64,000 nucleotides of DNA from Nematostella vectensis. Lineage: Eukaryota > Cnidaria > Anthozoa > Actiniaria > Edwardsiidae. The notes beneath the pieces were generated by a model. It ran no database searches. It was not told the DNA's origin and saw only the letters and a list, made by a program, of their open reading frames with translations. The DNA lies in the NCBI RefSeq assembly GCF_932526225.1, contig NC_064045.1:1832501-1896500 (forward strand). Reading direction: 5' to 3'. Position 1 is the stretch's first letter. Each line of letters starts with the position of its first letter. A program made the position numbers and the translations under genes. Below, piece by piece: positions 1-14,700 of this stretch.

Positions 1-324
1 GTCATGGAGCTACCATTTGTCACTGTTTGCACTAAAAATTAATTTTATAGGTGTATGCCTGAACATTTTGATAATTTATGTAGATAATTTATGATATACA
101 TTCTATATAATTTGATCCGCTTTTATGATAGGATGGGCGGAATTTCATGGTGATTGAGGCAAATTGACTTTTCTACTATCTTATCTAAATTATCTTAACT
201 AATCTTACCTTAACTATCTTCAACTTATAATAATGAACTAATTAATTAGGCTGAACGAGAACATCAACCTGCACTTGCCTTTGAGCTTTGAACTTTGGCA
301 CCATCATCAGAAAGAAAGAAAAAC
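1..324. other. AT-rich sequence, no gene seen
   Basis: This stretch holds no recognisable coding exon or structural RNA. It probably lies in an upstream intron of the ETHE1 gene, because the first visible exon starts mid-protein further downstream. That placement is inference. Confidence 0.5.
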
Positions 325-2295
325 ACAGATAAACAGGCACAATTACAAACACAGATAAACAGGCAGATAAACAGGCACAAGTACAAACACAGATAAACAG
401 GCAGATAAACAGGCACAAGTACAAACACAGATAAACAGGCACAAGTACCTTGACAGATAAACAGGCACAAGTACCTTGACAGATAAACAGGCACAAGTAC
501 CTTGACAGATAAACAGGCACAAGTACCTTGACAGATAAACAGGCACAAGTACCTTGACAGATAAACAGGCACAAGTGCCAACACAGATAAACAGGCACAA
601 GTGCCAACACAGATAAACAGGCACAAGTACCAACACAGATAAACAGGCACAAGTACCAACACAGATAAACAGGCACAAGTACCAACACAGATAAACAGGC
701 ACAAATACCAACACAGATAAACAGGCACAAGTACCAACACAGATAAACAGGCACAAGTACCAACACAGATAAACAGGCACAAGTACAAACACAGATAAAC
801 AGGCACAAGTACCTTGACAGATAAACAGGCACAAGTGCCAACACAGATAAACAGGCACAAGTACAAACACAGATAAACAGGCAGATAAACAGGCACAAGT
901 GCCAACACAGATAAACAGGCACAAGTACCTTGACAGATAAACAGGCACAAGTACAAACACAGATAAACAGGCAGATAAACAGGCACAAGTGCCAACACAG
1001 ATAAACAGGCACAAGTACCTTGACAGATAAACAGGAACAAGTGCCAACACAGATAAACAGGCACAAGTACAAACACAGATAAACAGGCACAAGTACCAAC
1101 ACAGATAAACAGGCACAAGTGCCAACACAGATAAACAGGCACAAGTACCAACACAGATAAACAGGCACAAATACCAACACAGATAAACAGGCACAAGTAC
1201 CTTGACAGATAAACAGGCACAAGTGCCAACACAGATAAACAGGCACAAGTACCTTGACAGATAAACAGGCACAAGTACCAACACAGATAAACAGGCACAA
1301 GTACCTTGACAGATAAACAGGCACAGGTACCAACACAGATAAACAGGCACAAGTACCAACACAGATAAACAGGCACAAGTGCCAACACAGATAAACAGGC
1401 ACAAGTACCTTGACAGATAAACAGGCACAAGTACCAACACAGATAAACAGGCACAAGTGCCAACACAGATAAACAGGCACAAGTACCTTGACAGATAAAC
1501 AGGCACAAGTACCAACACAGATAAACAGGCACAAGTGCCAACACAGATAAACAGGCACAAGTACCTTGACAGATAAACAGGCACAAGTACCAACACAGAT
1601 AAACAGGCACAAGTACCTTGACAGATAAACAGGCACAAGTGCCAACACAGATAAACAGGCACAAGTACCTTGACAGATAAACAGGCACAAGTACCAACAC
1701 AGATAAACAGGCACAGGTACCAACACAGATAAACAGGCACAAGTGCCAACACAGATAAACAGGCACAAGTACCAACACAGATAAACAGGCACAAGTGCCA
1801 ACACAGATAAACAGGCACAAGTACAAACACAGATAAACAGGCAGATAAACAGGCACAAGTGCCAACACAGATAAACAGGCACAAGTACCTTGACAGATAA
1901 ACAGGCACAAGTACAAACACAGATAAACAGGCAGATAAACAGGCACAAGTGCCAACACAGATAAACAGGCACAAGTACCTTGACAGATAAACAGGAACAA
2001 GTGCCAACACAGATAAACAGGCACAAGTACAAACACAGATAAACAGGCACAAGTACCAACACAGATAAACAGGCACAAGTGCCAACACAGATAAACAGGC
2101 ACAAGTACCAACACAGATAAACAGGCACAAATACCAACACAGATAAACAGGCACAAGTACCTTGACAGATAAACAGGCACAAGTACCAACACAGATAAAC
2201 AGGCACAAATACCAACACAGATAAACAGGCACAAGTACCTTGACAGATAAACAGGCACAAGTACCTTGACAGATAAACAGGCACAAGTACCTTGA
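325..2295. repeat. 26-bp minisatellite array with internal higher-order repeat
   Basis: About 75 copies of a 26-bp unit with core AGATAAACAGGCACAAGTAC occur here, ending in either CAACAC, CTTGAC or AAACAC. Some units carry an extra 12-bp AGATAAACAGGC. The block around 840-1180 recurs almost exactly at 1800-2140, a shift of 960 bp, so variant units were copied as a larger block. Because 26 is not a multiple of three and the unit lacks stops on the - strand, three long - strand frames stay open at once. They are repeat artefacts, not genes. Confidence 0.95.
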
Positions 2296-2558
2296 ATGGG
2301 CTAAAACAATAGAAGGCGATTGTATAAAGAAGCACAGTTTCGGTATAATTTGAAAACACTGAGTTGAATCATGTTTTATCTTCATATCTCTTGAGCCCTC
2401 CTACTAAAAGGTATTTGAAAGGTATTAATTTTTTTTATATCAGCTGGCAGATTATTGATAATGTTTGCCACTTCCAAAACATGTTACAAGCCAGTCGGGA
2501 CTACAGGCTTGTTATGACAGCCTTGACTATGGTATGACTAAATGCTGCTTTTGTTTAG

Positions 2559-2704
2559 TGAACACGCATGTGCATGCTGACCATGTGACTGGTAGCGGGT
2601 ATCTGAAGGGCCTGATAGGGTGTAAGAGTGCTATTGCTGCTGCAAGCAAGGCCAAAGCAGATAAGCATTTGAACCATGGCGATGTGCTGCAGTATGGAGA
2701 ACAG
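2559..2704 (+). CDS. ETHE1: ETHE1 exon with the HxHxDH metal motif
   Basis: The acceptor is TTTTGTTTAG before 2559 and the donor is GTATTT at 2705. The exon opens in phase 2 and encodes NTHVHADHVTG, the metal-binding signature, followed by a stretch ending in GDVLQYGEQ. This matches the central ETHE1 region of the family. The preceding exon was not identified. Confidence 0.85.
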
Positions 2705-5700
2705 GTATTTTGTTGAACAATGAGATTTAGTACTGAGTCATCGCATGACCATCACAACACTACGAAAAAGACCAATCAGAGCAAACATACTTTCTGAATT
2801 ATACTATTATAAGATCTGACAAGGGCACAACCAGGGTAGAGGTAGGGGACCAACCAGGGTAGAAGTAGGGGCCAACCAGGGTAAAGGTAGGGGCCAACCA
2901 AGGTAGAGGTAGGGGCCAAAACAGGGTAGAGGTAGGGGACCAACCAGGGTAGAGGTAGGGGCCAACCAGGGTAGAGGTAGGGGACCAACCAGGGTAGAGG
3001 TAGGGGACACAACCAGGGTAGAGGTAGGGGACCAACCAGGGTAGGGGAAGGGGACACAACCAGTGTAGAGGTAGGGGACCAACCAGGGTAGAGGTAGCGG
3101 ACCAACCAGGGTAGAGGTAGGGGCCAACCAGGGTAGAGGTAGGGGACCAACCAGGGTAGAGGTAGGGGACCAACCAGGGTAGAGGTAGGGGCCAACCAGG
3201 GTAAAGGTAGGGGCCAACCAAGGTAGAGGTAGGGGCCAAAACAGGGTAGAGGTAGGGGCCAAAACAGGGTAGAGGTAGGGGCCAACCAGGGTAGAGGTAG
3301 GGGACCAACCAGGGTAGAGGTAGGGGACACAACCAGGGTAGAGGTAGGGGACCAACCAGGGTAGAGGAAGGGGACACAACCAGTGTAGAGGTAGCGGACC
3401 AACCAGGGTAGAGGTAGGGGCCAACCAGGGTAGAGGTAGGGGACCAACCAGGGTAGAGGTAGGGGACCTACCAGGGTAGAGGTAAGGGCCAACCAGGGTA
3501 GAGGTAGGGGCCAACCAGGGTAGAGGTAGGGGCCAACCAGGGTAGAGGAAGGGGACACAACCAGTGTAGAGGTAGCGGACCAACCAGGGTAGAGGTAGGG
3601 GCCAACCAGGGTAGAGGTAGGGGACCAACCAGGGTAGAGGTAGGGGACCTACCAGGGTAGAGGTAAGGGCCAACCAGGGTAGAGATAGGGGCCAACCAGG
3701 GTAGAGGTAGGGGCCAACCAGGGTAGAGGTAGGGACCAACCAGGGTAGAGGTAGGGACCAACCAGGGTAGAGGTAGGGGACCTACCAGGGTAGAGGTAAG
3801 GGCCAACCAGGGTAGAGGTAGGGGCCAACCAGGGTAGAGGTAGGGGCCAACCAGGGTAGAGGTAGGGACCAACCAGGGTAGAGGTAGGGACCAACCAGGG
3901 TAGAGGTAGGGGACCAACCAGGGTAGAGGTAGGGGCCAACCAGGGTAGAGGTAGGGGCCAACCAAGGTTGAGATAGGGGCCAAAACAGGGTAGAGGTAGG
4001 GGCCAACCAGGGTAGAGGTAGGGGACCAACCAGGGTAGAGGTAGGTGACACAACCAGGGTAGAGGTAGGTGACACAACCAGGGTAGAGGTAGGGGACCAA
4101 CCAGGGTAGAGGTAGGGGACACAACCAGGGTAGAGGTAGGGGACACAACCAGGGTAGAGGTAGGGGCCAACCAGGGTAGAGGTAGGGGCCAACCAGGGTA
4201 GAGGTAGGGGACCAACCAGGGTAGAGGTAGGGGACCAACCAGGGTAGAGGTAGGGGCCAACCAGGGTAGAGGTAGGGGCCAACCAAGGTTGAGATAGGGG
4301 CCAAAACAGGGTAGAGGTAGGGGCCAACCAGGGTAGAGGTAGGGGACCAACCAGGGTAGAGGTAGGTGACACAACCAGGGTAGAGGTAGGTGACACAACC
4401 AGGGTAGAGGTAGGGGACCAACCAGGGTAGAGGTAGGGGACACAACCAGGGTAGAGGTAGGGGACACAACCAGGGTAGAGGTAGGGGCCAACCAGGGTAG
4501 AGGTAGGGGCCAACCAGGGTAGAGGTAGGGCCAACCAGGGTAGAGGTAGGGGACCAACCAGGGTAGAGGTAGGGGACCAACCAGGGTAGAGGTAGGTGAC
4601 CAACCAGGGTAGAGGTAGGTGACCAACCAGGGTAGAGGTAGGGGACCAACCAGGGTAGAGGTAGGGGACCAACCAGGGTAGAGGTAGGGGACCAACCAGG
4701 GTAGAGGTAGGGGATCAACCAGGGTAGAGGTAGGGGACCAACCAGGGTAGAGGTAGAGGACCAACCAGGGTAGAGGTAGGGGACCAATATATAACACCAT
4801 TGGCTCAGCAAAGTTCCAGCATTCTGGAAGCAAATCCTGTTTCATGGAAACGAGGTCAGACCTGGCAGTCAAGGACTGATTTCTGCTCTGATGCATTTAG
4901 TGTAACACCCAACTGCCAGAGACTAAACCCATTAAAACACCCAACTGCTGTAAACATTCCTCGGTCAACAAAAAGAGGGACTAACACCATCATGTTAATT
5001 ATCTATTATAATAATTTATTTTCAATATGTGGTAGCAGCACATTGTGTAACCTGATTGTCTGTTGCTGTAGGCCCTGGAAGCAAGAGCTACTCCTGGACA
5101 CACCCACGGTAAGGATACAGCAGCAACAGCCTTCTTAGTTCATTACTATTTCAAACATGAACTTAACTCTTGTCAATGTCCAATAAGCATGGGGGGCGTG
5201 TTGCTTTATAGCCTTCTTAGTTCATTACTATTTCAAACATGAACTTAACTCTTGTCAATGTCCAATAAGCACTTTGATCAATCAAGATTTATAGTTAAGA
5301 GGTCCAGAAGTAGCTCTGGACCTCAAGAATTTGGATAACCAACTATTTATTCTAGAAGAAAACTAGTTTATGGAACAATAAACAAAACCAGCTTTATTAG
5401 ATTGAGGACAAACTGCGATCACCATGTTTGATTTATGAACATGACTATTGAATATAAATGATTTTTTGAAATTCATTTTCAATGCATCTGGCAGGTTGTA
5501 TGACCTTCGTTGACCACGCCCATCGTATGGCGTTCACTGGTGATGCCCTGCTTGTCAGAGCTTGTGGCAGGACTGACTTCCAACAAGGTATGGCTAGAAG
5601 TTCCATCTGGTCAGGATATCGAGCCATTTATAGTATTCCTTTTGTATTTTGTCATATTTACGTACAGCTACTAGAAGTATCATGTGGTCAGGATATAGAG

Positions 5701-8700
5701 TATATTTATAACATTCATTTTTTCGCCATATCTATGTACAGTTAGAACTATCGTGTGGTCAGGACTAGTCCTGTTCTGTTATGGCATGCCTTTTGTTTTT
5801 TACCATATACCCCATATTAAGGTGGGAGGACAGTTTTTTTCTTGGTCAGCCCCTAAATGTCCTTTATAGTCCTGTCATATCCAGTGCAGTTTTTCTTTGA
5901 TTGTCCGGTTCATAATAGTAAGATTTCTATTTAAGAAACTCACGTTTTTTCCTACTTAATTTCACAACAACTCATAATCAGTTCCTACTTCAGTAAAAAA
6001 AAAAATCGTTCCATCTCGTTTCTATTTGTACAAACAAATCCAAATTCGTACCCCGAATTTGTTTACTCGGTTGCATTATACTGTGTGTTGTGCATTATAC
6101 TATGTGTTGTGCATTATACTGTGTGTTGTGCATTATACTGTGTGTTGTGCATTATCCTGTGTGTTGTGCATTATACTGTGTGTTGTGCATTATACTGTGT
6201 GTTGTGCATTATACTATGTGTTGTGCATTATACTATGTGTTGTGCATTATACTATGTGTTGTGCATTAAAGTGCGTGTTAAAGTTTAAAAGTATTTTCTA
6301 TGATTAGAAACCTGTTTCTACTTCCGGTCACGAGTAGAAACCGATTAGAAACTGGTCTAGAAAAGATGGAAACCTCTATTAATTTTAATAAATTTAAAAG
6401 AGTTCCCCTTCTTTTGGATGATTCAAATTATATCCTGGTCACTTCAGGTCCAGTTTCTATTTTACTATCCGCAATTTAGATGTAGCACAGTTAGTTGGTG
6501 TAGCTAGCGTGACTACCAAGCGCTTGATCCAAGCGTGACTTATACTTGGGTAGTCTTACTCTTTTAGACGTTAGCAATAAATAAGCGTTAAATCGGTATA
6601 GAAACGTTATAGAAACACATGATATTCTTCCTTTTGAAGTCCTTTTGTAGAGCTATTTCCTTGGGTATTACATTAAAAAATGCAATCGTCTAAACTAGAA
6701 ACTCTAAACTAGAATTAGTCTAGAATCTACAAAAAATACTAAAATTGCTGTAAATAGTTTTATAAATCATATTTATAGTGCCTTTCTATCGATGCTAGCT
6801 GATTTTACTAGGTAAATGAGGTATTTTTACCATTTTTTACGAAGAACCCCCCCGACCCCGATTAGGAACTGAGGAATTAGGAACTAGGATCACCGTGGTA
6901 AATCAAATTAGCTGAAACTAATTGCAACCCTTCTTGTACAAGCCTAAAACTAATTGCAACCCTTCTTGTACAAGCCTTTACTTGAAATTACAATATCAGT
7001 TTGCAGGCCATTCCAAGGCTACAAGACTCCTACCAATGAGATATATGGAGAGAGAATTTTTCTTTTGATGATTTTCTCAATATACTGTAACTATATTGAG
7101 GTTTCAGTGTTTGGTATACTAATTCACTTGCCACAATGATTATTTGTATTTGACGTGATAAATATTTATATGGACGAGATGGTTATTTGTATGGGCAGGA
7201 TTGTTATTTGTAGGATGGTGATTTGTATGGACAGGTTGGTTATTTCTATGGACAGGATGGTTATTTGTATGGACAGCATGGTAATTTGTATGGACAGGAT
7301 GGTTATTTGTATTGACAAGCTGGCTATTTGTATGGACACGATGGTCATTTGTATGCACATGATGGTTATTTGTATGGACATGGTCATTTGTATGGACAGG
7401 ATTGTTATTTGTATGGACAAGATGGTCATTTGTATGGACAGCATGGTTATTTGTATGGACAAGCTGGCCATTTGTATGGACAGGATGGTTATTTGTATGG
7501 ACAAGATGGTCATTTGTATGGACAGCATGGTTATTTGTAATGACAGGATGGTTATTTGTAATGACGAGATGGTTATTTGTATGGACAGGATGGTTATTTG
7601 TATGGACAGGATGGCTATTCGTGATGACAAGATGGTCATTTGTATGGACAGGATGGTTATTTGTATGGACACGATGGTCATTTGTATGGAGATGATAGTT
7701 ATTTGTATGGACAAGATGGCCATTTTTATTGACAAGATGGTCATTTGTATTGAAGGTGATGCTACCGTCTTGTATAAGTCCATCCATGACCAGATTCTCT
7801 CCCTGCCTGGAGACTACCTTCTCTACCCTGGGCATGACTATAAAGGTAAATATATGTCTACAATATTGTTTTGTACTGTTTTGTTCGAGCAGAGCATGCC
7901 TATAACTAGGCATCATACACGCCTGAAGAGTTTCCATATTCTAGGCATAACTTTCCCCCCCTTCATCAAATCCTAAGTACACGCCTGAAGAGTTTCCATA
8001 TTCTAGGCATAACTGCCCCCCCCCCTTCATCAAATCCTAAGTACACGCCTGAAGAGTTTCCATATTCTAGGCATAACTGCCCCCCCCCCTTCATCAAATC
8101 CTGAGTACACGCCTGAAGAGTTTCCATATTCTAGGCATAACTGCCCCCCCCCCTTCATCAAATCCTAAGTACACGCCTGAAGAGTGTCCATATGCTAGAC
8201 ATAACTCCCCCCTTCATCAAATCCTAGGTACACGCCTGAAGAGTGTCCATATGCTAGACATAACTCCCCCCCTTCATCAAATCCTGAGTACACGCCTGAA
8301 GAGTTTCCATATTCTAGGCATAACTGCCCCCCCCCCTTCATCAAATCCTAAGTACACGCCTGAAGAGTGTCCATATGCTAGACATAACTCCCCCCTTCAT
8401 CAAATCCTAGGTACACGCCTGAAGAGTGTCCATATGCTAGACATAAATCCCCCCCTTCATCAAATCCTGAGTACACGCCTGAAGAGTTTCCATATTCTAG
8501 GCATAACTCCCCCCTTCATCAAATCCTGAGTACACGCCTGAAGAGTTTCCATATTCTAGGCATAACTCCCCCCTTCATCAAATCCTGAGTACACGCCTGA
8601 AGAGTGCCCATATTCTAGGCATAACTCCCCCCCTTCATCAAATCCTGAGTACACGCCTGTAGAGTTTCCATATTCTAGACATAACTGCCCCCCTTCATCA

Positions 8701-11700
8701 AATCCTGAGTACACGCCTGAAGAGTTTCCATATTCTAGGCATAACTCCCCCCCTTCATCAAATCCTGAGTACACGCCTGTAGAGTTTCCATATTCTAGGC
8801 ATAACTGCCCCCCTTCATCAAATCCTGAGTACACGCCTGTAGAGTTTCCATATTCTAGGCATAACTGCCCCCCTTCATCAAATCCTGAGTACACGCCTGA
8901 AGAGTTTCCATATTCTAGGCATAACTGCCCCCCTTCATCAAATCCTGAGTACACGCCTGAAGAGTTTCCATATTCTAGGCATAACTCCCCCCCTTCATCA
9001 AATCCTGAGTACACGCCTGAAGAGTTTCCATATTCTAGGCATAACTCCCCCCCCTTCATCAAATCCTGAGAACAGGCCTGTAGAGTTTCCATATTCTAGG
9101 CATAACTGCCCCCCTTCATCAAATCCTGAGTACACGCCTGAAGAGTTTCCATATTCTAGGCATAACTGCCCCCCCTCATCAAATCCTGAGTACACGCCTG
9201 TAGAGTTTCCATATTCTAGGCATAACTCCCCCCCCCCCCTTCATCAAATCCTAAGTACACGCCTGAAGAGTTTCCATATTCTAGGCATAACTCCCCCCCC
9301 TTCATCAAATCCTGAGTACATGCCTGAAGAGTGCCCATATTCTAGACATAACTCCCCCCTTCATCAAATCCTAAGTACACGCCTGAAGAGTTTACATATT
9401 CTAGGCATAACTCCCCCCTTCATCAAATCCTGAGTACACGCCTGAAGAGTGCCCATATTCTAGGCATAACTCCCCCCTTCATCAAATCCTGAGTACACGG
9501 CTGAAGAGTTTACATATTCTAGGCATAACTCCCCCCTTCATCAAATCCTGAGTACACGCCTGAAGAGTGCCCATATTCTAGGCATAACTCCCCCCTTCAT
9601 CAAATCCTGAGTACACGCCTGAAGATTTTACATATTCTAGGCATAACTCCCCCCCCTTCATCAAATCCTGAGTACATGCCTGAAGAGTGCCCATATTCTA
9701 GGCATAACTCCCCCCTTCATCAAATCCTGAGTACACGCCTGAAGAGTTTACATATTCTAGGCATAACTCCCCCCTTCATCAAATCCTGAGTACACGCCTG
9801 AAGAGTTTCCATATTCTAGGCATAACTCCCCCCCTTCATCAAATCCTGAGTACACGCCTGAAGAGTTTCCATATTCTAGGCATAACTCCCCCCCCTTCAT
9901 CAAATCCTGAGTACATGCCTGAAGAGTGCCCATATTCTAGGCATAACTCCCCCCCTTTATCAAATCCTAAGTACACGCCTGAAGAGTGTCCATATTCTAG
10001 GCATAACTCCCCCCCTTCATCAAATCCTGAGTACACGCCTGAAGAGTTTCCATATTCTAGGCATAACTTCCCCCCCTTCATCAAATCCTGAGTACACGTT
10101 TGAAGAGTTTCCATATTCTAGGCATAACTCCCCCCTTCATCAAATCCTGAGTACACGCCTGAAGAGTTTACATATTCTAGGCATAAATCCCCCCTTCATC
10201 AAATCCTGAGTACACGCCTGAAGAGTTTACATATTCTAGGCATAAATCCCCCCCTTAATCAAATCCTGAGTACACGCCTGTAGAGTTCCCATATTCTAGG
10301 CATAACTCCCCCCTTCATCAAATCCTGAGTACACGCCTGAAGAGTTTACATATTCTAGGCATAACTGCCCCCCTTCATCAAATCCTAAGTACACGCCTGA
10401 AGAGTTTACATATTATAGGCATAACTCCCCCCCTTCATCAAATCCTAAGTACACGCCTGAAGAGTTTACATATTCTAGGCATAACTCCCCCCTTCATCAA
10501 ATCCTGAGTACACGCCTGAAGAGTGCCCATATTCTAGGCATAACTCCCCCCTTCATCAAATCCTGAGTACACGCCTGAAGAGTTTACATATTCTAGGCAT
10601 AACTCCCCCCCCCTTCATCAAATCCTGAGTACACGCCTGAAGAGTGCCCATATTCTAGGCATAACTCCCCCCTTCATCAAATCCTGAGTACACGCCTGAA
10701 GAGTTTACATATTCTAGGCATAACTCCCCCCTTCATCAAATCCTGAGTACACGCCTGAAGAGTTTCCATATTATAGGCATAACCCCCCCCCTTCATCAAA
10801 TCCTGAGTACATGCCTGAAGAGTGCCCATATTCTAGGCATAACTCCCCCCCCTTCATCAAATCCTGAGTACACGCCTGTAGAGTGTCCATATTCTAGGCA
10901 TAACTCCCCCCTTTATCAAATCCTAAGTACACGCCTGAAGAGTGTCCATATTCTAGGCATAACTCCCCCCCTTCATCAAATCCTGAGTACACGCCTGAAG
11001 AGTTTCCATATTCTAGGCATAACTCCCCCCTTCATCAAATCCTGAGTACACACCTGAAGAGTTTCCATATTCTAGGCATAAATCCCCCCCTTAATCAAAT
11101 CCTGAGTACACGCCTGTAGAGTTTCCATATTCTAGGCATAACTCCCCCCCCCTTCATCAAATCCTGAGTACACGCCTGAAGAGTTTCCATATTCTAGGCA
11201 TAACTCCCCCCCCCTTCATCAAATCCTGAGTACACGCCTGAAGAGTTTCCATATTCTAGGCATAACTCCCCCCCCCCCTCCATTAAATCCTGAGTACACG
11301 CCTGAAGAGTGTCCATATTCTAGACATAACTCCCCCCTTCATCAAATCCTGAGTACACGCCTGTAGAGTTTCCATATTCTAGGCATAACTCCCCCCTTCA
11401 TCTAATCCTGAGTACACGCCTGAAGAGTTTCCATATTCTAGGCATAACTCCCCCCCCCTTCATCAAATCCTGAGTACACGCCTGAAGAGTTTCCATATTC
11501 TAGGCATAACTCCCCCCCCCTTCATCAAATCCTGAGTACACGCCTGAAGAGTTTCCATATTCTAGGCATAACTCCCCCCTTCATTTAATCCTGAGTACAC
11601 GCCTGAAGAGTTTCCATATTCTAGGCATAACTCCCCCCCCTTCATCAAATCCTGAGTACACGTTTGAAGAGTTTCCATATTATAGGCATAACTCCCCCCC

Positions 11701-14700
11701 CTTCATCAAATCCTGAGTACACGCCTGAAGAGTTTCCATATTCTAGGCATAACTCCCCCCCCTTCATCAAATCCTGAGTACACGCCTGAAGAGTTTCCAT
11801 ATTCTAGGCATAACTGCCCCCCCCCTTCATCAAATCCTGAGTATGCGCCTGAAGAGTTTCCATATTCTAGGCATAACTCCCCCCCCTTCATCAAATCCTG
11901 AGTACACGCCTGAAGAGTTTCCATATTCTAGGCATAACTCCCCCCCCTTCATCAAATCCTGAGTACATGCCTGAAGAGTGCCCATATTCTAGGCATAACT
12001 CCCCCCCTTTATCAAATCCTAAGTACACGCCTGAAGAGTGTCCATATTCTAGGCATAACTCCCCCCCTTCATCAAATCCTGAGTACACGCCTGAAGAGTT
12101 TCCATATTCTAGGCATAACTTCCCCCCCTTCATCAAATCCTGAGTACACGTTTGAAGAGTTTCCATATTCTAGGCATAACTCCCCCCTTCATCAAATCCT
12201 GAGTACACGCCTGAAGAGTTTACATATTCTAGGCATAAATCCCCCCTTCATCAAATCCTGAGTACACGCCTGAAGAGTTTACATATTCTAGGCATAAATC
12301 CCCCCCCTTAATCAAATCCTGAGTACACGCCTGTAGAGTTTCCATATTCTAGGCATAACTCCCCCCTTCATCAAATCCTGAGTACACGCCTGAAGAGTTT
12401 ACATATTCTAGGCATAACTGCCCCCCCTTCATCAAATCCTAAGTACACGCCTGAAGAGTTTACATATTATAGGCATAACTCCCCCCCTTCATCAAATCCT
12501 AAGTACACGCCTGAAGAGTTTACATATTCTAGGCATAACTCCCCCCTTCATCAAATCCTGAGTACACGCCTGAAGAGTGCCCATATTCTAGGCATAACTC
12601 CCCCCTTCATCAAATCCTGAGTACACGCCTGAAGAGTTTACATATTCTAGGCATAACTCCCCCCTTCATCAAATCCTGAGTACACGCCTGAAGAGTTTAC
12701 ATATTCTAGGCATAACTCCCCCCTTCATCAAATCCTGAGTACACGCCTGAAGAGTTTCCATATTATAGGCATAACCCCCCCCCCTTCATCAAATCCTGAG
12801 TACATGCCTGAAGAGTGCCCATATTCTAGGCATAACTCCCCCCCCTTCATCAAATCCTGAGTACACGCCTGTAGAGTGTCCATATTCTAGGCATAACTCC
12901 CCCCTTTATCAAATCCTAAGTACACGCCTGAAGAGTGTCCATATTCTAGGCATAACTCCCCCCCTTCATCAAATCCTGAGTACACGCCTGAAGAGTTTCC
13001 ATATTCTAGGCATAACTCCCCCCTTCATCAAATCCTGAGTACACACCTGAAGAGTTTCCATATTCTAGGCATAAATCCCCCCCTTAATCAAATCCTGAGT
13101 ACACGCCTGTAGAGTTTCCATATTCTAGGCATAACTCCCCCCCCCTTCATCAAATCCTGAGTACACGCCTGAAGAGTTTCCATATTCTAGGCATAACTCC
13201 CCCCCCCCTTCATCAAATCCTGAGTACACGCCTGAAGAGTTTCCATATTCTAGGCATAACTCCCCCCCCCTCCATTAAATCCTGAGTACACGCCTGAAGA
13301 GTGTCCATATTCTAGACATAACTCCCCCCTTCATCAAATCCTGAGTACACGCCTGTAGAGTTTCCATATTCTAGGCATAACTCCCCCCTTCATCTAATCC
13401 TGAGTACACGCCTGAAGAGTTTCCATATTCTAGGCATAACTCCCCCCCCCCTTCATCAAATCCTGAGTACACGCCTGAAGAGTTTCCATATTCTAGGCAT
13501 AACTCCCCCCTTTATCAAATCCTAAGTACACGCCTGAAGAGTGTCCATATTCTAGGCATAACTCCCCCCTTCATCAAATCCTGAGTACACACCTGAAGAG
13601 TTTCCATATTCTAGGCATAAATCCCCCCCTTCATCAAATCCTGAGTACACGCCTGTAGAGTTTCCATATTCTAGGCATAACTCCCCCCTTCATCTAATCC
13701 TGAGTACACGCCTGAAGAGTTTCCATATTCTAGGCATAACTCCCCCCCCCTTCATCAAATCCTGAGTACACGCCTGAAGAGTTTCCATATTCTAGGCATA
13801 ACTCCCCCCCCCCTTCATCAAATCCTGAGTACACGCCTGAAGAGTTTCCATATTCTAGGCATAACTCCCCCCTTCATTTAATCCTGAGTACACGCCTGAA
13901 GAGTTTCCATATTCTAGGCATAACTCCCCCCCCTTCATCAAATCCTGAGTACACGTTTGAAGAGTTTCCATATTATAGGCATAACTCCCCCCCCTTCATC
14001 AAATCCTGAGTACACGCCTGAAGAGTTTCCATATTCTAGGCATAACTCCCCCCCCTTCATCAAATCCTGAGTACACGCCTGAAGAGTTTCCATATTCTAG
14101 GCATAACTGCCCCCCCCCTTCATCAAATCCTGAGTATGCGCCTGAAGAGTTTCCATATTCTAGGCATAACTCCCCCCCCTTCATCAAATCCTGAGTACAC
14201 GCCTGAAGAGTTTCCATATTCTAGGCATAACTCCCCCCCCTTCATCAAATCCTGAGTACATGCCTGAAGAGTGCCCATATTCTAGGCATAACTCCCCCCC
14301 TTTATCAAATCCTAAGTACACGCCTGAAGAGTGTCCATATTCTAGGCATAACTCCCCCCCTTCATCAAATCCTGAGTACACGCCTGAAGAGTTTCCATAT
14401 TCTAGGCATAACTTCCCCCCCTTCATCAAATCCTGAGTACACGTTTGAAGAGTTTCCATATTCTAGGCATAACTCCCCCCTTCATCAAATCCTGAGTACA
14501 CGCCTGAAGAGTTTACATATTCTAGGCATAAATCCCCCCTTCATCAAATCCTGAGTACACGCCTGAAGAGTTTACATATTCTAGGCATAAATCCCCCCCC
14601 TTAATCAAATCCTGAGTACACGCCTGTAGAGTTTCCATATTCTAGGCATAACTCCCCCCTTCATCAAATCCTGAGTACACGCCTGAAGAGTTTACATATT

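Noticed and set aside
325-2295. Possible CRISPR array
   Set aside because: The units are contiguous variants without unique spacers, and the surroundings are eukaryotic.
242-2385. Three - strand frames of 664-705 codons (CLFICVGTCACLSV repeats)
   Set aside because: They are the three frames of a 26-bp tandem repeat without stops and have no domain.
2442-2558. Earlier ETHE1 exon at QIIDNVCHFQNML (similar to IIDPV)
   Set aside because: The match is three residues, the frame hits stops before the next exon, and no consistent donor is found.
2776-4896. Long - strand frames rich in LPLPWLVPYLYPG
   Set aside because: They are read from the 22/23-bp array in several frames at once.
7140-7976. Frames of 205-273 codons on both strands with HTNNHPV or CMDRMVI repeats
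   Set aside because: They come from the 21-bp array. The + strand frame runs into the ETHE1 exon only by phase coincidence.
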